A stretch of 64,000 nucleotides of DNA from HXMU1420-13 sp034669965 (GTDB lineage Bacteria > Bacteroidota > Rhodothermia > Balneolales > Balneolaceae): positions 434,001 to 498,000 of the forward strand of contig JAXMOK010000002.1 in assembly GCA_034669965.1 (NCBI GenBank), given 5' to 3'. A model generated the notes under the pieces. The model was given only the letters and a program-made list of their open reading frames with translations, did no database searches and was not told the DNA's origin. Position numbers and translations under genes: made by a program. Positions 35,660 through 46,045 of the stretch are shown one piece after another; the first letter of the stretch is position 1; each line of letters starts with the position of its first letter.

Positions 35660-38600
35660 GTGAATCTTAGAATTAGCTATATTGCTGCAGTATTCCTGAT
35701 TCAATGTACTCTTACCGTAATAGTACAGGCTCAGACTATTACCCCTGCTACAGGTGGTTCTTCAATTTCTATTGATAATTTTTCATCCGGTACATGGACA
35801 ACACTTAGCGGGCCATCTCTTCAAGAAACTTCTCCCGGACAGTTAACCGCTGGAAATTTTAGACTTAAAGTACCAAGTGGTTTTGAATTTGATACCGGAG
35901 GAACTGCTCCAACAGTAAGTGTAACATCGCCAAAAAGCCAAAAAATTACTGTTACCTTCTCCTCTCGAAGTTCAACTGAAATTGTATTTGCAATCTCAGG
36001 TAGTAGTGGTGGTACACCACCAAATAACCCCCATTTAGTTACTTTTAGTAATATTAGAGTGCGACCGGATCAAGGGTCTCCTCTTCCTAGTGGTAATATT
36101 ACCAATGTTGGTAGTGCTGCACCGGGTGGTACTACCAGTTATGGCGCTTTATCAACAGTTGTTGGTGCCGACGCTCAAATTCGAGTAGAAGACGCGGCCA
36201 ACTCAAGTGGGAGTTTAATTTCAGCACAAAGTATCGAAGCCGGCGAAAGTCTTACTTTATATGCAAATGTACGAGATCAATTTGGGAATTTTATTCGAAA
36301 TGAGACTGCAAATTGGAGCACTGAAAATGAAACCGGTGGTGTAACCGATTCTGATTTATCAACCGCATCTGGAACAACTTCAACCTTTACTGCTACTTTA
36401 ACTGGTACGGCACTTATTCAAGCAGATTTAGCAACCGATCTAGATTCTGTATTAACCGGAACCATGACAGTAACCCCATCCGACGCCACTAGTTTATCCA
36501 TTGCAACTCAACCGGTGGCAAGCGATACAGCCGGTCAAGCTTTCGATACACAACCGATTATTCACATTCTTGATGATTATTCGAATATAGTTACAACCGA
36601 TAATTTCACAGAAATTACAGCTGCGATAAATACAGGTTCCGGTAGCCTTAATGGTGATGTTGATATAACAGCTTCTGGAGGCGTTGCTACATTTACAGAT
36701 CTCTCGTATACCACTGCTGAAAATATTGATATTGATTTTTCAGCTTCAGGATTTACTACAGTTACTTCAAATACTGTAACCGTTGTGCCAGATACAGCCT
36801 ACGGCCTCATTTACCTTGTTCAACCATCCAATGGTAATCGGAATACAGCCATATCTCCTGCAGTTGAGGTACAAATTGTTGATGAATACGATAACCATGT
36901 AAGCGAGTCGGGTACTACAATTGATTTAAATTTAACCGTAGGAACTGGAAATATTTCGGGAGAAAGTACAACTTCAAATGCTTCTGGTACGGCTGTTTAT
37001 AACTCTTTGTCATTTAATCAAACTGGAGCTAAATCTATTACCGCCACATCAACTGGTCTTGTAAGTTCAGGGTTGAGTAATACTTTTTCAATTGCAAATG
37101 CAGGAGAACTTGCTGGTTTTGAAATTGACACAACCGGAGGAGGTGCGATTGGCCCAGCGGTTGCCGGAGAAACATTAAATATTCGAATTAGAGCTGTAGA
37201 TGGCGCTGGGTCTTTACTTGATGGCAATATGGGAAGAGACAATTTCACGGGGCATGTAAATCTTACAACTTCTAGTACTTTCTCCGGTAGTACCACAACA
37301 ACATTAATTGGGCCATTTACAAATGGTGTTTATGATCCACACCCTGTAGTGTTAACAGAATCTGGTAATGCAGTTACTATCACAGCAACAAATAGTTTAG
37401 GATTGCAAGCCGGAAGTAGTGACGAATTTCTAGTTCTCCCCTCTTCACCTGATACCGACAGTTCTTTTGTTAGTTTTTCAGAGACAACTTTAATAGCTGA
37501 TGGTGCAAGCACATCAATTATTACTGCTCAGCTTAAAGACGAATTTGGTAACAACCTTAATAGTAATACTAATAGTACAATTACCATCTCAATAACTTCC
37601 AATGGTGGTTCTTTAACAGGCTCTATAACTGGTAATAACGATGGAACTTACACCGATACTTTAACCGCAGCATCTACTGTTGGGGCTGATACAGTAACTG
37701 TGTTCATTGATGGTACTAAAATCGAAAACGAAGATTCCGACTCAATTGCCACTTATACCTATGGCGACTTATCCACATTCGAAATAGTTGAGGTCGGTGA
37801 AGTTAACATCCCAACTCAAACAGCAGGTACTAGTTTCAATTTACAAATCACTGCCTTAGATGCTTATGACAATATAGTTGAAAACTTTAATGGCGCCGGA
37901 AATACTGTTGAAATAACCTCAACAGGAACAATTTCGAGTGGTAGTGGAACTACCTCTACGTTTACAAACGGGGTGCTCGCTTCGCACGCTGTTACTATAA
38001 CCAGCGCCGGAAGTACAACAATAACCGCGCGAAAAACGGCTTCTTCCGAAACAGGAACCAGTAATTCATTTACGGTAAATCCTGCAATTGCGGACGCTAC
38101 CAATACTACCATTACTGCAGGGCAGCCATTTCTGCAAAATGTCGTGTCTGACAATACCACTATTACTGTTCAGCTGATAGATGCTTACGGCAACAACTTA
38201 ACCACTAATCCCGGCACAATTAACATGAATAAAAATGGGGCAAGTGCTTCGTTAAGTTCAACAGCAACTTATGCCGGATCTGGAAGCTACACGGCAACAT
38301 TAACTGCTAGTACTACTATCGAAACAGTAACTATAAATGCGGATCTCGACGGATCCACAATTTTTACCGATGATGCAACTGTCGAAGTTAGCCAATTTAA
38401 TGAGTGGGAAGGTGATGCAGGAGGAAATCCAAGTAACAAAATTGATTGGGGAAATACATCCAATTGGAGTTTAAATTCTATTCCATCAACAGGTCAGGTA
38501 GTAGTTATACCAACAGGACTCTCCTATTATCCCGTTATTGATGGAGAAGACCCAACGCTAGATTTTTTGGAAATTGAAAGCGGGGCCAATGTAAATTTAT

Positions 38601-40678
38601 CAAGTAGAGATATTACTATTAATGACGCAATTACCGGAAGTGGAAGCTTTTTTGGTAATAGTAGCAACGTATATCTTGCCGGAAATTCAACTATTGCTAA
38701 TTTTATTTCTGGCTCATCAAATGTTTATCTAAACGGTTCAAGTCTTCAAACTATTGATAACGATTTTACCGCAGATTCTCTATTCATCCAGAATGATGTA
38801 GAGGCCAATGACTATTTCGAAGCATTTTCTTCATTCGAAATTGAAGCGGGCAATACCCTAACAATGAATTCCGGCTCACAACTGGTTGCATTAGGTGATT
38901 TGAACATTGAAGGTGATTTGATTGGAACAAGTTCTTCATTCTCAATTGGTGGAGATTTAAATGTTGGCGGAAGTGCTACCATTACATCAACAAATACTGA
39001 TTATATACTAAATGGAACCAGTGAACAAATTATTAATGGAATTGAATCTATTAAATCTTTCACTATCGATAATGCTGCCGGTGTTGTTGTTAACAACAAC
39101 ATCGAAGTAACCGATACCCTTTTTCTTACTTCAGGTACCATTACCATAGAGTCGGGAAATAGTTTTGTTAGTAATGTGAAACAGGGCAATACATCTAATA
39201 TCATTGCCAGACGATTAATCACAGGTGATGAAGGCTGGAGAATGATCAGCTCCCCCCTTGATTCTGACTATGACGATTTACTCGACTCCACTATTACACA
39301 AGGTTTTACCGGTTCAACTTTGGGCAATGCCGCTTTAGACAGTCTACAGCCAAATGTACTTTACTACGATGAAACCTATGCAGGTACGGATAATCAACGT
39401 TGGCGAGCCCCGGCTTCGGCATCAACTTCTGTTACTGCAGGTCAGGGTATGTTTGTTTTCTTTTTTGATGATCAATCAGGCACTGATGCCCGTTACGATA
39501 ACCCATTGCCAGACACACTAGATGTTCAAGGCGCTGAATTTGATGGAGATGGTACCGAATTCACGTTTCCGGTAACTTATACAGTTTCGGCAGATACAGG
39601 TTGGAATTTAGTTGGAAATCCATTCCTTGCTACCATTGACTGGGATGACGGGAACTGGACCAAAACCAACATGGATAATACATTTTATGTCTGGTCAGAT
39701 ACTGCTAATTCCGGCAATGGAGACTATTTAACCTGGAATGGCATTACAGGTTCGATGGGCGATGGTTTAATAGCTCCATTTCAGGGCTTTTGGGCAAAAG
39801 CAAATGGAAATGGAACCCCGGTTTTAAAAGTAAATAAAGCTTCGAAAACCGTATCGGGCACATTTTACAAACAAACACGTGGTGAGCCAAGTTTCGAATT
39901 AATATTGAATGCAAATGGGCTCTCGAAATCCACACATTTTTCGTTTACTGAACATGGTAAATTTGGGAAAGATAATTACGATGCATTTTACTTAACCCCT
40001 TTTAGAACGGGCACTTATCTTGAATTTTTTACACTGAACAATGATGGGAGTCAGTATGTAATAAACAACTTACCAAGAAACTTTGGTATACCGATTGATA
40101 TCCCCATTTACATCAATGGCTATGAAAATTTCCAGCCCATTAATTCGGAATTCGAATTAACATGGAAAAATTTAAAAGAGGTGCCGGAGAGCTGGGAAAT
40201 TGAACTTCTTGACAGAAATAAAAATAAAATCAATTCACTCAGAGACGCTGAAAATTTCAAATTTTCCCCTTCCATTAAATCCAAAGAGATACTTAAACCA
40301 AATACCATTCTTGACGCTTTTGCGGGTAAATTAACTACTAAAAACAAACAACTACTTTCAGATTCTGAATTCTATATTCGAATTATTCCGGGAGAAGACG
40401 GCTCTGATTTCCCTAAGGAATTTAAACTACATCAGAATTATCCAAATCCATTCAACCCAACCACTAAAATAACTTTTGAATTACCGTTACAATCAAATGT
40501 TGAACTGTTGATCTTTGATATTCTTGGCCGGGAAATCGCAAAACCAGTAAGTGATATACTAAACGCTGGTATACATACTGTAGAATTCGAAGGTAATTCG
40601 CTTGCATCAGGTGTTTACTTTTACACTCTAAAAACAAGTAATAAAGTTCTTACAAGACGTATGATGTTAATTAAATGA
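35660..40678 (+). CDS. Large secreted adhesin-like protein with Ig-like repeats and T9SS sorting domain
   Basis: 1672 residues. A signal peptide (ISYIAAVFLIQCTLTVIVQA) is followed by serial Ig-like/invasin-type modules rich in Thr, Ser, Asn and Gly. Their repeated cores look like AQLKDEFGNNLNSNTNS, VQLIDAYGNNLTTN, ITALDAYDNIVENF and VQIVDEYDNHVSE. A less repetitive region (about 950-1550) follows. The last 85 residues are a type A T9SS sorting domain: LHQNYPNPFNPTTKITFELP, LLIFDILGREI, LASGVYFYTLKT. It should cross the outer membrane by type IX secretion and stay on the surface. The start is a GTG with no strong ribosome site. It lies just before the pilin-like operons, on the same strand. 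Confidence 0.93.
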   Translation: MNLRISYIAAVFLIQCTLTVIVQAQTITPATGGSSISIDNFSSGTWTTLSGPSLQETSPGQLTAGNFRLKVPSGFEFDTGGTAPTVSVTSPKSQKITVTFSSRSSTEIVFAISGSSGGTPPNNPHLVTFSNIRVRPDQGSPLPSGNITNVGSAAPGGTTSYGALSTVVGADAQIRVEDAANSSGSLISAQSIEAGESLTLYANVRDQFGNFIRNETANWSTENETGGVTDSDLSTASGTTSTFTATLTGTALIQADLATDLDSVLTGTMTVTPSDATSLSIATQPVASDTAGQAFDTQPIIHILDDYSNIVTTDNFTEITAAINTGSGSLNGDVDITASGGVATFTDLSYTTAENIDIDFSASGFTTVTSNTVTVVPDTAYGLIYLVQPSNGNRNTAISPAVEVQIVDEYDNHVSESGTTIDLNLTVGTGNISGESTTSNASGTAVYNSLSFNQTGAKSITATSTGLVSSGLSNTFSIANAGELAGFEIDTTGGGAIGPAVAGETLNIRIRAVDGAGSLLDGNMGRDNFTGHVNLTTSSTFSGSTTTTLIGPFTNGVYDPHPVVLTESGNAVTITATNSLGLQAGSSDEFLVLPSSPDTDSSFVSFSETTLIADGASTSIITAQLKDEFGNNLNSNTNSTITISITSNGGSLTGSITGNNDGTYTDTLTAASTVGADTVTVFIDGTKIENEDSDSIATYTYGDLSTFEIVEVGEVNIPTQTAGTSFNLQITALDAYDNIVENFNGAGNTVEITSTGTISSGSGTTSTFTNGVLASHAVTITSAGSTTITARKTASSETGTSNSFTVNPAIADATNTTITAGQPFLQNVVSDNTTITVQLIDAYGNNLTTNPGTINMNKNGASASLSSTATYAGSGSYTATLTASTTIETVTINADLDGSTIFTDDATVEVSQFNEWEGDAGGNPSNKIDWGNTSNWSLNSIPSTGQVVVIPTGLSYYPVIDGEDPTLDFLEIESGANVNLSSRDITINDAITGSGSFFGNSSNVYLAGNSTIANFISGSSNVYLNGSSLQTIDNDFTADSLFIQNDVEANDYFEAFSSFEIEAGNTLTMNSGSQLVALGDLNIEGDLIGTSSSFSIGGDLNVGGSATITSTNTDYILNGTSEQIINGIESIKSFTIDNAAGVVVNNNIEVTDTLFLTSGTITIESGNSFVSNVKQGNTSNIIARRLITGDEGWRMISSPLDSDYDDLLDSTITQGFTGSTLGNAALDSLQPNVLYYDETYAGTDNQRWRAPASASTSVTAGQGMFVFFFDDQSGTDARYDNPLPDTLDVQGAEFDGDGTEFTFPVTYTVSADTGWNLVGNPFLATIDWDDGNWTKTNMDNTFYVWSDTANSGNGDYLTWNGITGSMGDGLIAPFQGFWAKANGNGTPVLKVNKASKTVSGTFYKQTRGEPSFELILNANGLSKSTHFSFTEHGKFGKDNYDAFYLTPFRTGTYLEFFTLNNDGSQYVINNLPRNFGIPIDIPIYINGYENFQPINSEFELTWKNLKEVPESWEIELLDRNKNKINSLRDAENFKFSPSIKSKEILKPNTILDAFAGKLTTKNKQLLSDSEFYIRIIPGEDGSDFPKEFKLHQNYPNPFNPTTKITFELPLQSNVELLIFDILGREIAKPVSDILNAGIHTVEFEGNSLASGVYFYTLKTSNKVLTRRMMLIK

Positions 40679-40839
40679 TATCGTGCATATACCATTCTTG
40701 CTATTACACTTTCAAACTGAAAGAACTTTAAAAATTTTAAATTTCTTGTAACTACTGGTTACTTATCCTCTCATTTATTAGAATGTGATAGTCTGAGGTA
40801 AAAACGGACGATAACTAGGCAGTACCATAATCAACAAAT

Positions 40840-41340
40840 ATGGCAGGATATACCGAAGTTTTACAAGCGATGCTGGCAATGGTGATTGTTTCGTTTTTAG
40901 TAATAAATGCGAACAGAGCCATTGTAGTTAACAATCAAACCATTGTTGATGGTGAATTCGAAAATCAAATTGTAGCAATTGCTCAAGATTATATTGAGGA
41001 GTCTCGCTCCACAACATTTGACGAAAACACTACCGATGGTGACGTACCAGTAAATATTCCGGAAGGCTTTTCTACAATCGGTCCTGATGGGGGCGAAACT
41101 ACCCGAGCAGATTTTGATGATTTTGATGATTACGACGGTTGGGCCGAAACCATCACAGCTTCAGGTGGTGTGGAATATGAAGTAGCAATTGAAGTTTCAT
41201 ATTACGAAGACGGAGCAACTAGCAATCAGAAATCTACGCTCAAACAAATGATTGTTAATATCTCTTCGGATGATCTCACAAAGAATGGAGTAATAAGTCG
41301 ATACTCATTCAAATTTTTAAGAAGTTTTTATGCTGATTAA
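40840..41340 (+). CDS. Pseudopilin-like membrane-anchored protein, set 1 first gene
   Basis: 166 residues with one N-terminal hydrophobic helix (VLQAMLAMVIVSFLVINANR) directly after the start and an acidic extracytoplasmic part. It is the diverged counterpart of the first genes of sets 2 and 3 (43240 and 46046): a helix then an Asn-Arg pair (INANRAI versus LNTARSF), then a DELDKVQ-like or DYIEESR segment. It lacks the G-FTLIE prepilin cleavage motif. Its stop abuts the next ATG. Family not recognised; a pseudopilin-like role is inferred from topology and the operon. Confidence 0.75.
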   Translation: MAGYTEVLQAMLAMVIVSFLVINANRAIVVNNQTIVDGEFENQIVAIAQDYIEESRSTTFDENTTDGDVPVNIPEGFSTIGPDGGETTRADFDDFDDYDGWAETITASGGVEYEVAIEVSYYEDGATSNQKSTLKQMIVNISSDDLTKNGVISRYSFKFLRSFYAD

Positions 41341-41955
41341 ATGGATTTAGGAATTGTAACAAGCTATATCATTGCTGGTATCCTCATTATTATCATTATA
41401 ACCGTTGGGTATAATGTTAATTTTAGCGGAAATGAACTCACTTTGCATGAATCGCAAAAGATTAAAATTGATGCTGTAATAGAAGCAGTTAGCTATGATT
41501 TACCGAAAATAGGCTATAATCAAAATAGCAACCCCGATACGATGCTGGTATTTGCCGATTCAACTAGAATTCAATTCTATTCAAATATCGATAATAGTAA
41601 TGACGGATCGTTAGAACTTGTTACCTGGGAATTTTCAACCGACCCAATTACCGATTCTGATAACCCAAACGATTATTACTTATACCGCACGGTCGACGGT
41701 GTTACAACTACAATGGGAGTTGGAGTTACAGAATTCACAATTAACTATTATGATGAATTAGGTTCAAATACTCCCTTGACCTTACCTATTTCTGCAGTTG
41801 GTAATAAGTCTAAAATAGATACAATTGTACAACTGGAATTGATTATCGAAAGTCAAAGTCCGGTTGCATTGCAATACTCATCAGAAACAACTGCTCGATA
41901 TATCTCCACTTCGTGGACAAAGCGTTTCTCTCCATCTAACCTCAACTTAAATTAG
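41341..41955 (+). CDS. Pseudopilin-like membrane-anchored protein, set 1 second gene
   Basis: 204 residues beginning immediately after the previous stop. One N-terminal helix (YIIAGILIIIIITVGYNVNF), then a stretch parallel to its paralogues: LHESQKIKIDAVIEAVSYDL corresponds to LSSINQANLDNLVDVLANDF. It also has DPNDYYLYR-type (NPNDYYLYRT) and NINYYDELG-type segments, and the C-terminal SWTKRFSPSNLNLN ends like KRIFVPNNINLPY. It resembles minor pseudopilins in layout; function unknown. Confidence 0.75.
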   Translation: MDLGIVTSYIIAGILIIIIITVGYNVNFSGNELTLHESQKIKIDAVIEAVSYDLPKIGYNQNSNPDTMLVFADSTRIQFYSNIDNSNDGSLELVTWEFSTDPITDSDNPNDYYLYRTVDGVTTTMGVGVTEFTINYYDELGSNTPLTLPISAVGNKSKIDTIVQLELIIESQSPVALQYSSETTARYISTSWTKRFSPSNLNLN

Positions 41956-41961
41956 GCGCTT

Positions 41962-43065
41962 ATGGGACGTGGAATGATAATATTAGCTATTGGAGCTTTC
42001 ATGGTTTTAGGCCTAATTCAATTTAATTTATTTGAACACAGAGAGCGAATTCAAACTTTTAATTCTGATTACGCAAAAGACATTCAATCAAAAAACGTTG
42101 CTCATACGGCCATTCAATTAGCCATGGAACAAATAAATGAGGATCCTACATGGCAACCAACTTCTACAAATCCATGGACTCAGGAAATTGATGGGGCTTA
42201 CATAGAACTTTATTACGAAACATTATCGACGGGTGCAGGCCCAATCGATCCTGATTCCATACGAATTTATAGTAATGCATGGTATGGCGGAAGAGGAACT
42301 ATGGGATCGGCTGAATACAAAGCTAATTCAGAATCACATCAAATTATAAGTACCTATTTAAAATCAAGCTTACATTTTGTTCCTGAAGCTGCGGGTGGAT
42401 TAGGAGTAGCCAGTGGGAATTTTACTTTTAATATGAGTGGTAGTGCTACTATTAGTGGAAACGATGCCTCAGGAACCTGCGATGATATACCTGCAATTAC
42501 AGTACCCACACTGGATGACTATATTGAAGTTGTTGATGGTGCCAATTTTAGTAATATGGAAAGCAGTGAAGATTTGGTTGCAATCGATCCAGATGTCTCT
42601 TACAGTCCGGTTGACGAACTTATTGAGCGGTTATCAAACGAACCAGGAGTTGTTGATGTAAGCGGAAACTATAAAGGGGATTTTGGTTCAGAAGATGAAC
42701 CCGGTATATTTTTTGTTGAGTCGTATGCAAAATTAACCGGTGGAATTCCGGATGGATATGGAATTATGGTAATCCGGTCTGGTGGTGAATTAGAATATGA
42801 AGGGGCATTATCTGTTTCGGGTAATTTTACTTTTAATGGCCTTATTATCTTTGAAAATGCATTCGATTTTACCGGTAAAGGAACCCCCGATTTAAATGGA
42901 TCGGTTCTTATCGGAAATACCCCTGGAAATAATACAACTCTTGATATCGATTTGGGTGGGAATCTTAAAATCCAGTACGATTGCCAGGCCATTGATTATG
43001 CAAGAGTGGCATCTGTTACACATATTAAACAAAACAGATATACCAAGGTTAGCACTTTTGAATGA
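41962..43065 (+). CDS. PilX/DUF4900-like membrane-anchored protein, set 1 third gene
   Basis: 367 residues. It starts MGRGMIILAIGAFMVLGLIQ, one helix, then a heptad-like region (DYAKDIQSKNVAHTAIQLAM) and a C-terminal half of short beta turns. The last part reads like a beta-solenoid (GGELEYEGALSVSGNFTFNG, GLIIFENAFDF). The set 2 and 3 counterparts (504 and 474 residues) start MGRSLLFLVSGLTIITGI. The layout recalls PilX and bactofilin-like or DUF4900 proteins, which is tentative. Confidence 0.72.
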   Translation: MGRGMIILAIGAFMVLGLIQFNLFEHRERIQTFNSDYAKDIQSKNVAHTAIQLAMEQINEDPTWQPTSTNPWTQEIDGAYIELYYETLSTGAGPIDPDSIRIYSNAWYGGRGTMGSAEYKANSESHQIISTYLKSSLHFVPEAAGGLGVASGNFTFNMSGSATISGNDASGTCDDIPAITVPTLDDYIEVVDGANFSNMESSEDLVAIDPDVSYSPVDELIERLSNEPGVVDVSGNYKGDFGSEDEPGIFFVESYAKLTGGIPDGYGIMVIRSGGELEYEGALSVSGNFTFNGLIIFENAFDFTGKGTPDLNGSVLIGNTPGNNTTLDIDLGGNLKIQYDCQAIDYARVASVTHIKQNRYTKVSTFE

Positions 43066-43239
43066 TATAGCCTATTCTTTTTGAAATCTAATAAAATCTG
43101 CTACTTAGATTCTAAAGCACAATTATAGAAGAGAAGTTAATTTATTAATTAAGCTCGCCCTTAATATTATTTAACAACATGCCGATAAGGATTGTAATCA
43201 AAAGCATTTCAGCTACTTGATTAAATCGCATAATTGGCA

Positions 43240-43659
43240 ATGAGCGCATACGCAGAACTTACTTACCTAATCGGTGCAATGGTTATTTTCGGATTTTTGT
43301 CCTTAAATACCGCACGTTCTTTCAATTCCAGTCGCCAATCGATTTATCAAGCAGAGGCCGAATATCGTGCAATTGCTGTTGCACAAGACGAACTAGACAA
43401 AGTGCAGTGGATTTACGATTCCGATGAGCTCGACCCAAATAGTACTAATTACGTGTATGAGAATTACCCTGTTAATGAAATACACAATTATGGTGCCGGC
43501 GATGAATACAATTCTACCTTTTTAATAAATGGAACCTCAGAATTGGTAGAAGACACCGGATCTATGAAAACATATCAGATAACGGTTTCGGTATTAAATC
43601 AAAATGTTACTCCGGAAGCTTTCATCACCCTCGAATATGTTAAATCTTATAACTACTAA
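43240..43659 (+). CDS. Pseudopilin-like membrane-anchored protein, set 2 first gene
   Basis: 139 residues from the ATG at 43240, matching the 139-residue paralogue at 46046 from the first codon (MSAYAELTYLIGAMVIFGFL). A TTG two codons upstream is the alternative. After the helix come NTARSFNSSRQSIYQAEAEY and AQDELDKVQWIYD. It has no prepilin peptidase motif. It is followed after 3 bp by the second gene of the set. The first and third sets surround it, so the unit is triplicated. Confidence 0.75.
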   Translation: MSAYAELTYLIGAMVIFGFLSLNTARSFNSSRQSIYQAEAEYRAIAVAQDELDKVQWIYDSDELDPNSTNYVYENYPVNEIHNYGAGDEYNSTFLINGTSELVEDTGSMKTYQITVSVLNQNVTPEAFITLEYVKSYNY

Positions 43660-43662
43660 ATC

Positions 43663-44244
43663 ATGAGTGCCGGACTTGCCATAACATTTGTGATCGGTGG
43701 AATATTTATGATCTCCATACTGAATTTTAACATTCAGGTTAGTAATCAAACTCAAGAATTAACTTTGAGTTCGATCAACCAAGCCAATTTAGACAACCTG
43801 GTTGATGTACTTGCCAACGATTTTAACAAAATCGGCTTTAATAGCGGTACTGCTGTCCCTTTTACAACAATTAGTGATCAGAACATTATTTTTCAAGCTG
43901 ATGTGTACGACAACGATAGTTATGGTTCAACCAACATTCGCTGGTTTTTCGACACTTCTGACGCTGTGCAAAGCACCAACCCCAACGATTATTATTTAAA
44001 ACGAACCGGACCCATTGGTAGCAGTTCGTACGGAACTATTGAGTTTCCGGTGGTCTATTTCGATTTAAACTATTACTCGGCCGATGGAACCCCAACTACC
44101 GATTTGGCCTCGGTTAAGAAAATCGAAGTAGAATTGATGATAGAAACCGTGGAACCCTACACAGTTAACAGCAACACCAAAGAATATCCCCGATTGATTT
44201 GGAAGCGCATATTTGTACCAAACAATATAAACCTACCCTATTAA
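43663..44244 (+). CDS. Pseudopilin-like membrane-anchored protein, set 2 second gene
   Basis: 193 residues with an N-terminal helix (LAITFVIGGIFMISILNFNI), then QELTLSSINQANLDNLVDVL, DVYDNDSYGSTNIRWFFDTS and a C-terminus YPRLIWKRIFVPNNINLPY. It is nearly collinear with the 194-residue paralogue at 46468. It resembles type II/IV pseudopilins in size and topology but has no known family name here. Confidence 0.75.
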   Translation: MSAGLAITFVIGGIFMISILNFNIQVSNQTQELTLSSINQANLDNLVDVLANDFNKIGFNSGTAVPFTTISDQNIIFQADVYDNDSYGSTNIRWFFDTSDAVQSTNPNDYYLKRTGPIGSSSYGTIEFPVVYFDLNYYSADGTPTTDLASVKKIEVELMIETVEPYTVNSNTKEYPRLIWKRIFVPNNINLPY

Positions 44245-44253
44245 GGAGCAGTT

Positions 44254-45768
44254 ATGGGAAGAAGTTTATTATTTCTTGTAAGTGGTTTAACCATCATTAC
44301 CGGAATTGTTAATGTCAATAATCAGCAACGTATAACTGAAATTCCTAAGGTAACCACCGGTTATTACAAAGCCCAACAAGCAAAGAACTTATCAAAGAGC
44401 TTAATCGACAATGCCATTGAAACCATGAAAGGTAATAATAATTGGGCAGGTAGTATTAATATCGAAGATGTTGTTAATACTACAGCTCTGGCATCTCGGT
44501 CGATGGATGCTCGTAAAAAATTAACATTGGGTCAAATTTCATTTTCACAAGTACAAACAATTGAAGAACAGCTGGAAGATCAATTGGTAGGCTATCGCGA
44601 CGATGATGATGATGATGACGATGATGACGATGATGACGATGATGACGATGATGACGATTGGGACGGTGATGAAGATGAATATCTGGAAGACCTTCCTATT
44701 AAAATAAGTGGATCATTGTATAGCTTTACGCAAAGTAGTACCAATAAACCTTCAAATAGTGTTAGCTCTTGGGATGAGTATAAAGTACTTCTAGTTAGTA
44801 ATAGCACCTACAACGGTATTAAAGTTACTACCGAGGTGCTTATGCAACGTGATTCGTATAGTAAGTATTCATATATGACCCAATCTGAGCTTAGTGCCTC
44901 GGGCAATACCATTTGGTTTATGGATGCAGATAATGTGTATGGTCCCATTCATACTAATGGCCAATTTGCGATGTCGGGTTCACCTTCCTTTTATGGCTTA
45001 GTAACCAGCCCTAATAATTATCTCGCACATGCAACCAATCCAACAAACCCGAATTTTTATGGGGGCGAAAACTTTAATGCACCGGTAAAAAATGAACCAA
45101 CTACTTACGAAATAGACAAACTTAAAAGTGCAGCAGTAAACGGCGGATTAGATTTCGACCGGCAACTATATATTCAATTTCACGAAAGCGGTGGTGTTGG
45201 TTATGCCAAAATATGGGAAAAATATCCTACTGGTTATTGGTCGAGCCCTACTAATTATGACCTTAGTTCCTTTAATGGAATTATATCCACAACCGGACGA
45301 ATTGATGTATATGGTGAAGTTAAAGGGAACGTAACTCTTCATTCCGAAACGTTGGTAGAAATTGATGGTGACATTACCTACCACACCAGCCCTCTGGCCG
45401 ACTCATCATCAACCGATATGCTTGGTATTGTAAGTGAAGGCGATGTACGAATTGATGCCAGTGCTCATTCACATTCAGGATCTTCAGATGTAACCGTTCA
45501 TGCATCTATAATGGCTTTAAATTCCTCTTTCTATGTAGAAAATTACAATTACGGTGGTAACCGAGGCACACTAAATTTACTGGGTGGCATCATTCAGCAA
45601 AACCGGGGTGCCGTTGGTACATTCTCAGGTAACACCGTGTATTCGGGATTTTCTAAAAATTATCAATACGATAATCGCTTGAAATCTACTACCCCTTCTG
45701 CTTTCCCCCGTGAAAGTGTATTCTCGATTGTATATTGGAAAGAAACGATAACAAAGTTAGAAGAGTAG
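44254..45768 (+). CDS. DUF4900-like membrane-anchored protein with poly-Asp tract, set 2 third gene
   Basis: 504 residues, strong ribosome site AAGGAG. It has an N-terminal helix (MGRSLLFLVSGLTIITGIV), a coiled region, then an uninterrupted run of about 22 aspartates near residue 116 encoded by GATGATGAC-type repeats (about 44598-44660). A beta-rich part follows: IWFMDADNVYGPIHTNGQFA, SGSPSFYGLVTSPNNY, GIVSEGDVRIDASAHSHSGS and ENYNYGGNRGTLNLLGGIIQ. The set 3 paralogue lacks the poly-Asp run. The tract may bind calcium or vary in length; both are inference. Confidence 0.78.
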   Translation: MGRSLLFLVSGLTIITGIVNVNNQQRITEIPKVTTGYYKAQQAKNLSKSLIDNAIETMKGNNNWAGSINIEDVVNTTALASRSMDARKKLTLGQISFSQVQTIEEQLEDQLVGYRDDDDDDDDDDDDDDDDDDDDWDGDEDEYLEDLPIKISGSLYSFTQSSTNKPSNSVSSWDEYKVLLVSNSTYNGIKVTTEVLMQRDSYSKYSYMTQSELSASGNTIWFMDADNVYGPIHTNGQFAMSGSPSFYGLVTSPNNYLAHATNPTNPNFYGGENFNAPVKNEPTTYEIDKLKSAAVNGGLDFDRQLYIQFHESGGVGYAKIWEKYPTGYWSSPTNYDLSSFNGIISTTGRIDVYGEVKGNVTLHSETLVEIDGDITYHTSPLADSSSTDMLGIVSEGDVRIDASAHSHSGSSDVTVHASIMALNSSFYVENYNYGGNRGTLNLLGGIIQQNRGAVGTFSGNTVYSGFSKNYQYDNRLKSTTPSAFPRESVFSIVYWKETITKLEE

Positions 45769-46045
45769 TTGTTATTAAACATCTGTTATTAATTAACTAA
45801 ACTTTAAGAAGTTAATTAAATTTTCTATAAGAATTCATTCTAAAAAGTTGACACTAATGGTATTAAATCAGATTATCTTTTAACTGAAATTGTATTTAAA
45901 TACATATAATTCGAATGTAAATTAATAATTTCGAATAATCTTTAAGGGATTCTAATGTAACAAACGCCCTTCTTACTATCACATTAGAGCAAGCTAACAG
46001 CATACCAACTACTGAGAGATTATTTTAATCTTAAAAAAAAACGAA

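Noticed and set aside
40793..40820. c-di-GMP (GEMM) riboswitch-like segment before the first pilin-like set
   Set aside because: Only a short GGACG-type fragment resembles it; the conserved core and second stem are missing.
44592..44807. Reverse-strand poly-Ser frame
   Set aside because: It is the antisense of the poly-Asp codon repeat in the DUF4900-like gene.
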